Part shown: positions 1 through 6,734 of the stretch, in pieces | Layout: every line of letters begins with the position of its first letter | How positions within the stretch are numbered: the stretch's first letter is position 1 | Origin: Dehalococcoidia bacterium | GTDB taxonomy: Bacteria > Chloroflexota > Dehalococcoidia > Tepidiformales > Tepidiformaceae | DNA length: 64,000 nt | Direction of reading: 5' to 3' | Assembly (NCBI GenBank): GCA_007118095.1 | Contig: SKSF01000049.1 | Location: 1-64,000 of the forward strand | Notes under the pieces: generated by a model | What the model was told of the DNA's origin: nothing | Seen by the model: only the letters and a program-made list of their open reading frames with translations | The model's database searches: none | Made by a program: the position numbers and the translations under genes

Positions 1-323
1 CGTTCCATCATCGCTGCGTCCGGGCGCAGCCCGATCAGGGCCATCCCACGCGGCTCTTCTTCGATGGTGGCTGTCCCGCTGACCGCCACAAGGCGCGGGA
101 TGTGCGGGTACCCGGTATTGGTCAGCGCTTCGAGCACTGCCGCGTGATTCATTGCCCGCTCGGGTTCGGGGTCGTCGTTCACTACGTAAACGGATTCACC
201 CCCTTCGGCTCCACTGACGATCACGCGCTCGGAGCGTCCCGGCCCCGGCAGGTCCTCGACGTGGAGCGTGGCTTCGCCGGAGAGCCGCAGGAATGAGCGC
301 AGGACTGCTTCGTCAACGAGCAC
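1..323 (-). CDS. Partial phosphotransferase-like protein (N-terminal part, cut by window edge)
   Basis: An open frame on the minus strand runs off the left edge of the window. The GTG start at 323 lies 5 bases after a strong GAGGAGG ribosome site inside the end of mutM, and the two genes overlap by 11 bases, which argues for translational coupling. The visible 107 residues include a stretch around residues 65-80 (ALTNTGYPHIPRLV) of the kind seen at the N-lobe of aminoglycoside/choline-kinase-like phosphotransferases or related maltokinase-like proteins. The ATP-binding and catalytic loops lie outside the window, so the family call is tentative, but the reading frame itself looks real. Confidence 0.55.
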   Translation of the reverse strand, partial: MLVDEAVLRSFLRLSGEATLHVEDLPGPGRSERVIVSGAEGGESVYVVNDDPEPERAMNHAAVLEALTNTGYPHIPRLVAVSGTATIEEEPRGMALIGLRPDAAMME

Positions 324-1173
324 TTGTGCCTCCTCGTCGCCGCCGGCCGGATTTCTGGCATCGCGGACAATAGTGGGTGCTTCGCTGCCCGACGATAATC
401 CGCTCGATGGGTGTCGTGCACACGTAACAGGGCTTGCCAGTGCGGCGGAACACCTGCACATGCATGTGCTGCTCGCCGGTGTGCCCCTGTCCGTCGACAT
501 AATCTCGGAAGCTGGCCCCGCGGTGTTGGATACCCTGTTCGAGCACTTCCCGCACCGCGGCGAAGAGCCGCTTGATGGGGCCTTCGGCCAGCTCACCGGC
601 CGGGGTATCCGGGCGGATGCGTGCGCGGAAAAGCGCCTCGTCAACGTAAATGTTCCCGAGTCCCGCCACGCTCTTCTGGTCGAGCAGGACGGACTTGATG
701 GCTGCCTTTCGCCCCTGCAGCGATCGCCGGAATGCAGCGAGCGCGAACTCACCCTCCATGGGCTCGGGGCCCAGTTTTGTGGCGAGCTCCTCGTCATCGT
801 CTACCAACTTCCACGTGCCGAACTTTCGCAGGTCACACCAGCGGAGCTCGTGACCGTCATCGAATCCCAGCACGGCCCGCTGGTACGGTTCCGGCGGGTC
901 AGCCGGGCAGCGCCAGACGAGCCGTCCGGTCATGCGCAGGTGCGCGACAAGGGTCCGTCCATCGTCCAGCCGGAAGAGGAGATACTTCCCGCGACGGTCG
1001 AGCGTGGAAACAGCGCGTCCCGACAGGGAGCTCCGGAGCGCTTCGATGTCCACGGCGGGCCCGGCAAGGAGCGGCAGTGTCGCCTGGTCGACGTCGACCC
1101 GCACGATCGTCCGCCCGCTGACCAGCGGGGCCAGGTCGCGGCGAATGGTTTCCACTTCGGGGAGTTCGGGCAC
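313..1173 (-). CDS. mutM: Bifunctional DNA-formamidopyrimidine glycosylase / DNA-(apurinic) lyase
   Basis: The protein removes oxidised purines such as 8-oxoguanine from DNA and nicks the abasic site. The N-terminus reads MPELPEVE, with the catalytic proline exposed after Met removal and the conserved glutamates following. A beta-hairpin lysine sits in the segment RRGKYLLF near residue 60. The C-terminus has the four-cysteine zinc finger (CYVC near residue 250, CPRC near residue 271). The 286-residue length is normal for the family. It is the first gene of a minus-strand pair, and its last codons overlap the start of the partial phosphotransferase gene downstream. The identification is secure. 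Confidence 0.97.
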   Translation of the reverse strand: MPELPEVETIRRDLAPLVSGRTIVRVDVDQATLPLLAGPAVDIEALRSSLSGRAVSTLDRRGKYLLFRLDDGRTLVAHLRMTGRLVWRCPADPPEPYQRAVLGFDDGHELRWCDLRKFGTWKLVDDDEELATKLGPEPMEGEFALAAFRRSLQGRKAAIKSVLLDQKSVAGLGNIYVDEALFRARIRPDTPAGELAEGPIKRLFAAVREVLEQGIQHRGASFRDYVDGQGHTGEQHMHVQVFRRTGKPCYVCTTPIERIIVGQRSTHYCPRCQKSGRRRRGGTSAR

Positions 1174-1245
1174 ACCCGTAGCCTATCGCGCTTGCGCGCC
1201 CCGGACACCTTCTGCCTCGGCCGGTCCCCCGTCGGCTGACGCGAT

Positions 1246-1263
1246 CCCCCGGCGTTCGCCGGG
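1246..1263 (-). terminator. Possible weak terminator hairpin after the CAP-domain gene
   Basis: A perfect 6-bp GC stem (CCCGGC/GCCGGG, loop of four) lies just downstream of the stop of the minus-strand CAP-domain gene and upstream of mutM. No run of T follows in the minus direction, so it may be only a stable hairpin and not an intrinsic terminator. Confidence 0.35.
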
Positions 1264-1269
1264 AACCAG

Positions 1270-2304
1270 CTAGTGCGACATAACCCAGTACGCCTTGCCC
1301 GTCTCCATGAGCGGAAGGGTGTTCACGTAAGCTGGCGCGCCGGGTGCGTATCGGAGCCACTGACCGGTGCCCGGGTCATAGCCGTAGATGATGCGGACAT
1401 CCCCGTCCAAGCCCTTCAGCGCATCGGCGGGCGATACGCTGTCGCCGTTCCATCCGATGAGGTTGTGCCCGGGCTGCAGGGTGTAGACATTCCCCGATCC
1501 CTCGCCACCAGTGTCGGCTGTTGGCGTTGGCTCTGGCGTCGAAGTCGCCGGTGGGTTCATACCCCGGCTGTCGTCCGGTTGGGGCGTGCTTGTCGGGGGC
1601 ACCGGCGTATTCGTGGGTTCCTGGGTTGGGGTATTCGCCGGCTCCGGTGTAGCCGTCGGCGTGACCGGGGTGCTGGTGGGTTCTGGCGTATTCGTCGGCG
1701 GGACCGGCGTGTTCGTCGGCTCGGGCGTGCTTGTTGGTGCGGGCGTCGCGCCGCTCGTCCCGTCATCGGTCGCGCCGAACTTGGTTACCCAGTACCAGCC
1801 GTACGGCGATCCTTCGACGTGGATCCGCGCGATTCCGATTTGCTGGTACCGGTCATTGAGCATGTTGGCATCGTGGCCCGACGAACTCCGCCAGGCGTTG
1901 AAGGCAGACTGGGCCGTGCTTCGCGTCGTGCCAGCGGCAAGGTTTTCGCCTGCCCCCTGCGGATATCCGCAGTCCTGTGCCCGCTGGTACGGGCTGCGGC
2001 CGGATGAGTCGGTATGGCTCCAGTTCGGCGTGGTGCCCAGGTCGTGCGCCATCCATGCGGCGCCGCGGTTCAGGTTTGTGGACACACTGAGCCGGTTGAG
2101 CCCGTTGCCCTCCCGGTAGTCGTTGATCAGCGACAGGAACGCCCGCTCCTCGCTGTCGAGCGAGTAGTCGGAGATGTCGCAATTGGTTAATGCCTGTGCC
2201 TGCGAGGTGGTGTTCGTCGCCATGAGCACGCCAGCGCTCAACAGCACGCCAGCCGCGCCTAGAAGCAGTGCCCCGGTGATCCGCCGCAGGGTCGTGTCCA
2301 TCAT
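1270..2304 (-). CDS. Secreted CAP (SCP/PR1-like) domain protein with Thr/Pro linker and C-terminal domain
   Basis: The 344-residue protein has a signal peptide (basic start, hydrophobic core at residues 10-30, cleavage likely after SQAQA). A CAP/SCP domain follows at about residues 50-178, with the recognisable segments SGHDANML, GAGENLA and WYWVTKFG. A low-complexity linker of Thr-Pro-Glu repeats spans about residues 187-263. A C-terminal module of about 70 residues (GHNLIGWNG, then GKAYWVM at the end) is familiar to me from Chloroflexota surface proteins. The CAP fold in bacteria is found in extracellular proteins such as sporulation or envelope factors, but the role here is unknown. Two ATG codons begin the frame; the first is used. 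Confidence 0.85.
   Translation of the reverse strand: MMDTTLRRITGALLLGAAGVLLSAGVLMATNTTSQAQALTNCDISDYSLDSEERAFLSLINDYREGNGLNRLSVSTNLNRGAAWMAHDLGTTPNWSHTDSSGRSPYQRAQDCGYPQGAGENLAAGTTRSTAQSAFNAWRSSSGHDANMLNDRYQQIGIARIHVEGSPYGWYWVTKFGATDDGTSGATPAPTSTPEPTNTPVPPTNTPEPTSTPVTPTATPEPANTPTQEPTNTPVPPTSTPQPDDSRGMNPPATSTPEPTPTADTGGEGSGNVYTLQPGHNLIGWNGDSVSPADALKGLDGDVRIIYGYDPGTGQWLRYAPGAPAYVNTLPLMETGKAYWVMSH
1516..1746 (-). repeat. Coding tandem repeat: Thr/Pro-rich linker of the CAP protein
   Basis: Inside the CAP-domain gene, the bases that encode residues 187-263 are a degenerate tandem array of short units meaning TNTPEP, TSTPVP and variants. The repeat is in frame and gives an extended, probably surface-exposed stalk between the CAP domain and the C-terminal module. 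Such arrays can vary in length between strains. Confidence 0.8.
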
Positions 2305-2471
2305 CGTCTTCTTCCGCCGTGGGTTCTATGTGAACCGTCGGCGCATTCATCCCCGGACACGGTTGCTGTGCAGTGGCGGCGTGGGGCACGGTTCGTGGAG
2401 CGGCGCGCAAATCATGGTTTTCCCTCACGCGCCATTCGGGTATACCCACCCCCGGGGAGGCAACGAAACCT

Positions 2472-2933
2472 GTGGGGCCGGCGTATTTCGCCTACGGTTC
2501 GAACCTCTCGCCACGGCAGATGCAGCAGCGCTGCCCGGGCGCGCGGCTGGTTGCCCCGGCACGCTTGCGAGGCCACCGGCTCGCCTTCGACCGGTACAGC
2601 GCAAGGTGGCGCGGATACGTCGCCGATGTGGTCCCCGCTGCTTCCGCGGACACCTGGGGCGTTCTCTGGGAACTAATGCCAGGCCAGATTGAAACGCTGG
2701 ACCGGTACGAAGGCGTGGCGAGCGGCGCCTACGAACGTTGCGTGGTTGACGTGGAGCTGTTGCGGGGCGAAACGGTGACCGCCGTGACCTACCGCGTCGT
2801 CGCTCCGGGCGAATCGGGGGCGCCATCGGCTGCCTACCTCGCCACGATCCGCGAAGGTGCCCGCGCACACGCGCTGCCCGGCAGCTACCTCCGTTATCTC
2901 GAAAAGCTTGCACCGGCAACGTCCGGCGATTAG
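2472..2933 (+). CDS. Gamma-glutamylcyclotransferase-like (AIG2/GGCT fold) protein
   Basis: The start is GTG at 2472, 11 bases after GGGGAGG, because the family's characteristic N-terminal motif YFAYGSNL then begins at residue 4. An upstream ATG at 2373 would add 33 non-family residues. The motif forms the substrate loop, and a glutamate in DRYEG near residue 78 matches the expected catalytic acid position. Members cyclise gamma-glutamyl-amine bonds to release 5-oxoproline, for example in glutathione-like or antibiotic-related compounds; the substrate here cannot be read from sequence. The protein has 153 residues and is divergently transcribed from the CAP-domain gene. Confidence 0.82.
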   Translation: MGPAYFAYGSNLSPRQMQQRCPGARLVAPARLRGHRLAFDRYSARWRGYVADVVPAASADTWGVLWELMPGQIETLDRYEGVASGAYERCVVDVELLRGETVTAVTYRVVAPGESGAPSAAYLATIREGARAHALPGSYLRYLEKLAPATSGD

Positions 2934-3009
2934 CCGGTACGAGGGCGCAGAAGGCAGCGCTGGCGTACGCTTGCGATTAAAGCATTAGCAAACCGGGAGT
3001 AATTGCCCA

Positions 3010-4158
3010 ATGGCTCGCACTGGCCAGGGTTCGCCTCCATCCGGCGACGACATCGAGCGTTACAAGAACAACATCCGGGACGAAGTGGATGGCGCCGCAC
3101 TCTACCGGGCGCTTGCCGAGGCGGAAGAGGACGAACACCTGGCCGAGGTGTACCGTCGCCTGGCCGATACAGAAGACCGGCACCGGGCTCTGTGGGTAGA
3201 ACACCTGGAGGCCGCCGGGGTAACACCGCCGAAGTACACGCCTTCGCGGCGCGTGCGCCTGCTCGGGTGGACAGCGCGACGCTTCGGGGCCGGCGTGGTT
3301 GCCCCCATCGCCACGCGCATGGAAGCAAACGCCTACACGATGTACGACGACCAGCCCGAAGCGCAGGCGCACAACCTTCCGCGCGACGAGCGGTCCCATG
3401 CGCGGCTGTTCCGCGAGATTTCGAGCGGGGGCGTCGGGAGTACGGTTCCACCCATCGCCCGCATCGAAGGGCGTCATCGCGCCGCGAGTGGCAACGCACT
3501 CCGTGCGGCCGTGCTGGGCATGAATGACGGGCTGGTTTCCAACCTGGGGCTGGTGATGGGCATGGCGGGGGCCAACCCGGGCCCCAACGTGGTCCTTGGC
3601 GCCGGACTTGCCGGGCTCATTGCGGGCGCCCTCAGCATGGCGCTCGGCGAATGGATCAGCGTCCAGAACAGCCGCGAATACTTCCGTCACCAGCTCCAGG
3701 TAGAACGCGACGAGCTCGACGTGATGCCCGACGAAGAAAAGGAGGAGCTCACCCTCATCTACCAGGCAAAGGGCTTTTCGCTGGAGGAAGCGCGCGCAAT
3801 GGCCGAGCGTGTCTTCACGGACCACGAGGAAGCGCTGAATACCCTGGCACGCGAAGAGCTCGGCATAGGTGATGAGCTCGGCGGAAATCCATGGACCGCT
3901 GCCCTGGTCAGCTTGATCATGGTCTCCATCGGGGCATCGATGCCGGTCATCCCCTGGTTTTTCCTGGAAGGCTGGCCGGCAGTCGGTGGGAGCCTCATTT
4001 TCGCCGGGTTTGCGCTTGCTGTCAGTGGCGCGCTCATCACCTTCTATACGGCGCGGAACGTGTGGTTCTCGGCCGCGCGGATGATGCTCTTCGGGCTCGG
4101 CACCGCGGCAGTCACCTACGGCATAGGGACATTGATCGGCGCCGGGGCGGGGATCTGA
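3010..4158 (+). CDS. Ferritin-like / VIT1-CCC1 family membrane fusion protein
   Basis: This 382-residue protein joins two modules. Residues 10-140 resemble a rubrerythrin/ferritin-like helical bundle, with carboxylate and histidine clusters (RDEVDGAALY, DTEDRHRAL, DERSHARLF) suited to a di-iron site. The remainder is a CCC1/VIT1-type transporter: AVLGMNDGLVSNLGL near residue 170 marks the first membrane helix, then a cytosolic helical segment rich in Glu and Lys (VERDELDVMPDEEKEEL), then three more hydrophobic helices. The family moves Fe2+ or Mn2+ across membranes, and the ferritin part may oxidise or sense iron, as in membrane-bound ferritin MbfA. GGGAG lies about 9 bases before the ATG. 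Confidence 0.88.
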   Translation: MARTGQGSPPSGDDIERYKNNIRDEVDGAALYRALAEAEEDEHLAEVYRRLADTEDRHRALWVEHLEAAGVTPPKYTPSRRVRLLGWTARRFGAGVVAPIATRMEANAYTMYDDQPEAQAHNLPRDERSHARLFREISSGGVGSTVPPIARIEGRHRAASGNALRAAVLGMNDGLVSNLGLVMGMAGANPGPNVVLGAGLAGLIAGALSMALGEWISVQNSREYFRHQLQVERDELDVMPDEEKEELTLIYQAKGFSLEEARAMAERVFTDHEEALNTLAREELGIGDELGGNPWTAALVSLIMVSIGASMPVIPWFFLEGWPAVGGSLIFAGFALAVSGALITFYTARNVWFSAARMMLFGLGTAAVTYGIGTLIGAGAGI

Positions 4159-4164
4159 CGCCGC

Positions 4165-4662
4165 TTAGATCTCGATTTCGAGCGTGAGCCGCTGGTCCGT
4201 GGTCATGATGGCCGTCAGACGGTAGTCGAACCCGGCGGCGAGGCCGGCGAGTTGCTCCTGCAGCTGGCGTTCGACGATGTCGGCGATTTCCCGGGGCGCG
4301 ATGAGCCCGCCAACCTGCGCACTCGCGACCACGATTTCGAGCTGGCCATCGATGACTTCCGGGTCGAGCTCGAGGTTGATAGTAGAGCCCGCTGGAGCTT
4401 CTATGACGCCGATGTTCACTTCGATGAGTCCGTGCGGGTGGACGCGTGCCCCCACGACCGCTTCCTCGCCGAATGCCTCGAGCCTGCGCACCTGCCCTTC
4501 GAGCAGCAGCGCAATCGTCTCTTCATCCAGTGACAGCCGGGCATTACCTCCCCCGGGCCCCTCCGGGCCGGGGCTCTCGTACGGGTTCTCGATTGTGAAG
4601 AACATGAGTGTCCCGATCACGCCGACCCCAACCCCGAGCAAAAGCAACAGGAGCGTTCGCAT
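4165..4662 (-). CDS. Membrane-anchored protein of unknown function (DUF2140/DUF2993-like?)
   Basis: The start is placed at ATG 4662, which gives a 165-residue protein with a hydrophobic N-terminal anchor (MRTLLLLLLGVGVGVIGTLM). A longer frame upstream would run through the 5S rRNA gene and is rejected. After a Gly/Pro/Glu linker comes a domain with alternating beta segments and a helix (SLDEETIALLLEGQVRR, then VIDGQLEIVVASAQVGGLIAP). The pattern faintly resembles YpmS/DUF2140 or LmeA/DUF2993 proteins, which bind lipids outside the membrane; this is only a guess. It is divergent from the 5S gene, with a short shared regulatory gap, and converges on the ferritin-VIT1 gene. Confidence 0.65.
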   Translation of the reverse strand: MRTLLLLLLGVGVGVIGTLMFFTIENPYESPGPEGPGGGNARLSLDEETIALLLEGQVRRLEAFGEEAVVGARVHPHGLIEVNIGVIEAPAGSTINLELDPEVIDGQLEIVVASAQVGGLIAPREIADIVERQLQEQLAGLAAGFDYRLTAIMTTDQRLTLEIEI

Positions 4663-4717
4663 ACAATGTGACAATGCCCGCTGGAACAGGGGGGCGCAAT
4701 CTCTCCGCTGCAAGGGG

Positions 4718-4747
4718 TTGCACGTAACCACGGGCACTTGGCATACT
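4718..4747 (+). promoter_or_regulatory. Promoter for the 5S rRNA gene
   Basis: TTGCAC (4718-4723) and CATACT (4742-4747) are separated by 18 bases and would start transcription at about 4753, essentially at the 5' end of 5S rRNA. The -35 matches consensus at four positions and the -10 at four. The location, directly upstream of an isolated RNA gene, supports the call. Confidence 0.6.
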
Positions 4748-4749
4748 GC

Positions 4750-4868
4750 CTGTGGTGACCAGAGCGAGGCGGTCCCACCCGTTCCCATCCCGAACACGGA
4801 AGTGAAACGCCTCAGCGCTGACGATACTGCCGGGGCAACCCGGTGGGAAAATAGGCCGTCGCCGTTAT
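4750..4868 (+). rRNA. rrf: 5S ribosomal RNA
   Basis: The conserved 5S core is plain: CCCACCCGTTCCCATCCCGA followed by ACACGGAAGTGAAACGC and CTCAGCGC, then the loop E/helix IV region GGGAAAATAGG. The ends are set by helix I: GTGGTGAC at 4752-4759 pairs with GTCGCCGT at 4858-4865. Total length of about 115-119 bases is typical. No 16S or 23S gene lies nearby; protein genes flank it on both sides. It has its own promoter upstream and an intrinsic terminator 5 bases downstream, so it is an independent transcription unit. Confidence 0.95.
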
Positions 4869-4873
4869 TATTC

Positions 4874-4900
4874 AAACCGCCGCAAGGGCGGTTTCTTTTT
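4874..4900 (+). terminator. Intrinsic terminator of the 5S rRNA gene
   Basis: A perfect 8-bp stem, AAACCGCC (4874-4881) with GGCGGTTT (4887-4894), has a loop of five and is followed by CTTTTT. This is a textbook intrinsic terminator. Confidence 0.93.
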
Positions 4901-4968
4901 GTCCGCGAACTGCAAGCCTCCCCCCTTTTCGATGCCTTCACTTGTGCGAAGGCGTCCACTCGCTTGCT

Positions 4969-4997
4969 TTCACACAGCGATCGGCCGCTGTTACAAT
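4969..4997 (+). promoter_or_regulatory. Sigma-70-type promoter for the S1 gene
   Basis: TTCACA (4969-4974) and TACAAT (4992-4997) have exactly 17 bases between them and each matches consensus in five of six positions. Transcription would start near 5004, giving a leader of about 54 bases before the S1 ORF. Confidence 0.75.
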
Positions 4998-5057
4998 CGT
5001 CCTGCACTAACCTTTGAGATTACGTAGGGCGCTGCGCCATACCGGCCAACGCCCACC

Positions 5058-6695
5058 ATGGAGCCAGTTTTGTCCACAGATACCGTCGAACCAGCGCAGC
5101 CTCAGCCGGAAAGCCCAGCAGAAGAAGAAATGGATATGGGGGCTCTCCTTGACTCTGAGGCCGCCCAGCCGGGTCAGCTTCGCCGCGGCGAAATCGTCGA
5201 GGGCGTCGTTATGGGCGCTTCCACCGACGGTATGCTCGTCGATGTCGGCATCAAGACGGAAGCCGTCATTCCGCAGAATGAGATGCTCTCTCTCGGTGTC
5301 GATGGCGCCGAGAAGCTGCAGGCGGGCGACACGGTCAAGGTGATGGTCCTTCAGCCCATGACTTCCGAAGGCCATGCGCTGATCTCGCTCGACCGCGCGC
5401 GCGGCGAAGAAGGATGGGAAGTCCTCGCGCAGCGCCTCGAAAGCGGCGAAATTTTCGACGCTCAGGTCACGGGGCACAACCGTGGCGGCGTGCTGGTGAA
5501 CGTCGAAGGAGTAAACGCTTTCGTCCCGCTGTCCCAGATTGATAGCGTCCGCCGTGACAGCCCCGAAGCGGCGACCGAGCTTTCAAGCCTGGTCGGCCAG
5601 AACATCCGACTGAAGGTCCTCGAGCTCAACCGGAAGCGCAATCGCGTGATTCTCTCGGAACGCGCCGCCATGACCGAATGGCGGCGTGACCAGAAGGACC
5701 GCATCCTGGATGAGCTCCAGGAAGGCGAGATCCGGGAAGGCGTGGTCTCTTCGATTACCGATTTCGGTGTCTTCGTCGACCTCGGAGGCGCCGACGGCCT
5801 CGCGCACATGACGGAGCTCACCTGGGAGCGTGGCAAGAAGGCGAAGGAGCTGTATAGCGTTGGCGATGAAGTCAAGGCGTACATCCTGAAGGTCGACCGG
5901 GAGACCAAGAAGATTTCCCTCTCGCTAAAGCGGGCCCATCCCGAGCGCTGGGACTCGACGGTCGACCGCTACGTCATTGGCCAGATCCTGATTGGGCGGG
6001 TCACCAAGCTCATGGCGTTCGGCGCCTTTGTCCGGCTCGACGGGCCGGTGGAAGGGCTGATCCACATCTCGGAGCTTTCGAACCGCCGGATCCAGCACCC
6101 GAAGGATGTGGTGAAGGAAGGCGATGTGGTGCCGGTGAAGCTGGTGCGCATCGAAAAGGATCGCCATCGCCTTGGCCTCAGCCTGCGCCAGGCTCGTGCC
6201 GACGCTGAAGCAATGGGCTTCCAGTTTGGACCCGGCGGCGAAGTCATCGATTACCCGGACGACGTCCGGAGCCAATTCGACCTGCCCGCGCGCGAGACCC
6301 CCGCGCCCAAGCCCCGGCCACAGCCGCGGAACACGCAGGAGGCCATCGAGCGGGCCGTCGCGCGAGACCCCGAGCCGGTCTCGGCATTCGCGCATGCGTT
6401 CGCCCAGGCACTTGAAAACGCGGAGGGTGGCGCGCTCGACCTCGAAGGCGTCGGTGAGGCTGTGCAGGAGGCAACATCCGGGCAAGCACCGGCAGAGGCT
6501 GATCCGGCAGGGGCTGAGAGTGAAGAAGCCCCCGAAGTCACAACCGGGCAAGCGCTAGCAGAAGGGGAGAGTGAAGAAACCCCCGCGACAGGCATGGACG
6601 AAACGCGCAATACTGGGGGAGATGAGTCTGCCCAAACTGACGAGACGGCTCCAGACAATGCAACGGAGGAGGATGCTGCTGCTGGCGGCGCCTAG
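5058..6695 (+). CDS. rpsA: 30S ribosomal protein S1-like protein with four S1 domains
   Basis: The 545-residue protein carries four S1 RNA-binding domains at about residues 35-105, 120-190, 205-275 and 290-365. They are recognisable by repeats such as GVFVDLG-GADGLAHMTEL and GAFVRLD-GPVEGLIHISEL. The third and fourth are the best conserved, as in S1 proteins of Gram-positive bacteria and Chloroflexota; E. coli S1 has six. The last 150 residues form an acidic, low-complexity tail. S1 helps ribosomes bind mRNA, chiefly those with weak ribosome sites. No clear Shine-Dalgarno precedes the ATG at 5058, which is common for S1 genes; ATG 5130 is an alternative start. Confidence 0.92.
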   Translation: MEPVLSTDTVEPAQPQPESPAEEEMDMGALLDSEAAQPGQLRRGEIVEGVVMGASTDGMLVDVGIKTEAVIPQNEMLSLGVDGAEKLQAGDTVKVMVLQPMTSEGHALISLDRARGEEGWEVLAQRLESGEIFDAQVTGHNRGGVLVNVEGVNAFVPLSQIDSVRRDSPEAATELSSLVGQNIRLKVLELNRKRNRVILSERAAMTEWRRDQKDRILDELQEGEIREGVVSSITDFGVFVDLGGADGLAHMTELTWERGKKAKELYSVGDEVKAYILKVDRETKKISLSLKRAHPERWDSTVDRYVIGQILIGRVTKLMAFGAFVRLDGPVEGLIHISELSNRRIQHPKDVVKEGDVVPVKLVRIEKDRHRLGLSLRQARADAEAMGFQFGPGGEVIDYPDDVRSQFDLPARETPAPKPRPQPRNTQEAIERAVARDPEPVSAFAHAFAQALENAEGGALDLEGVGEAVQEATSGQAPAEADPAGAESEEAPEVTTGQALAEGESEETPATGMDETRNTGGDESAQTDETAPDNATEEDAAAGGA

Positions 6696-6734
6696 TGGCG
6701 TTCTAACCGCTGCCCACGAGGCTGGGAGGCAATA

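Noticed and set aside
1516-1746. CRISPR-like or satellite repeat
   Set aside because: The repeated units are short, degenerate and in frame with the CAP-domain protein, where they encode a Thr/Pro stalk; there are no spacers.
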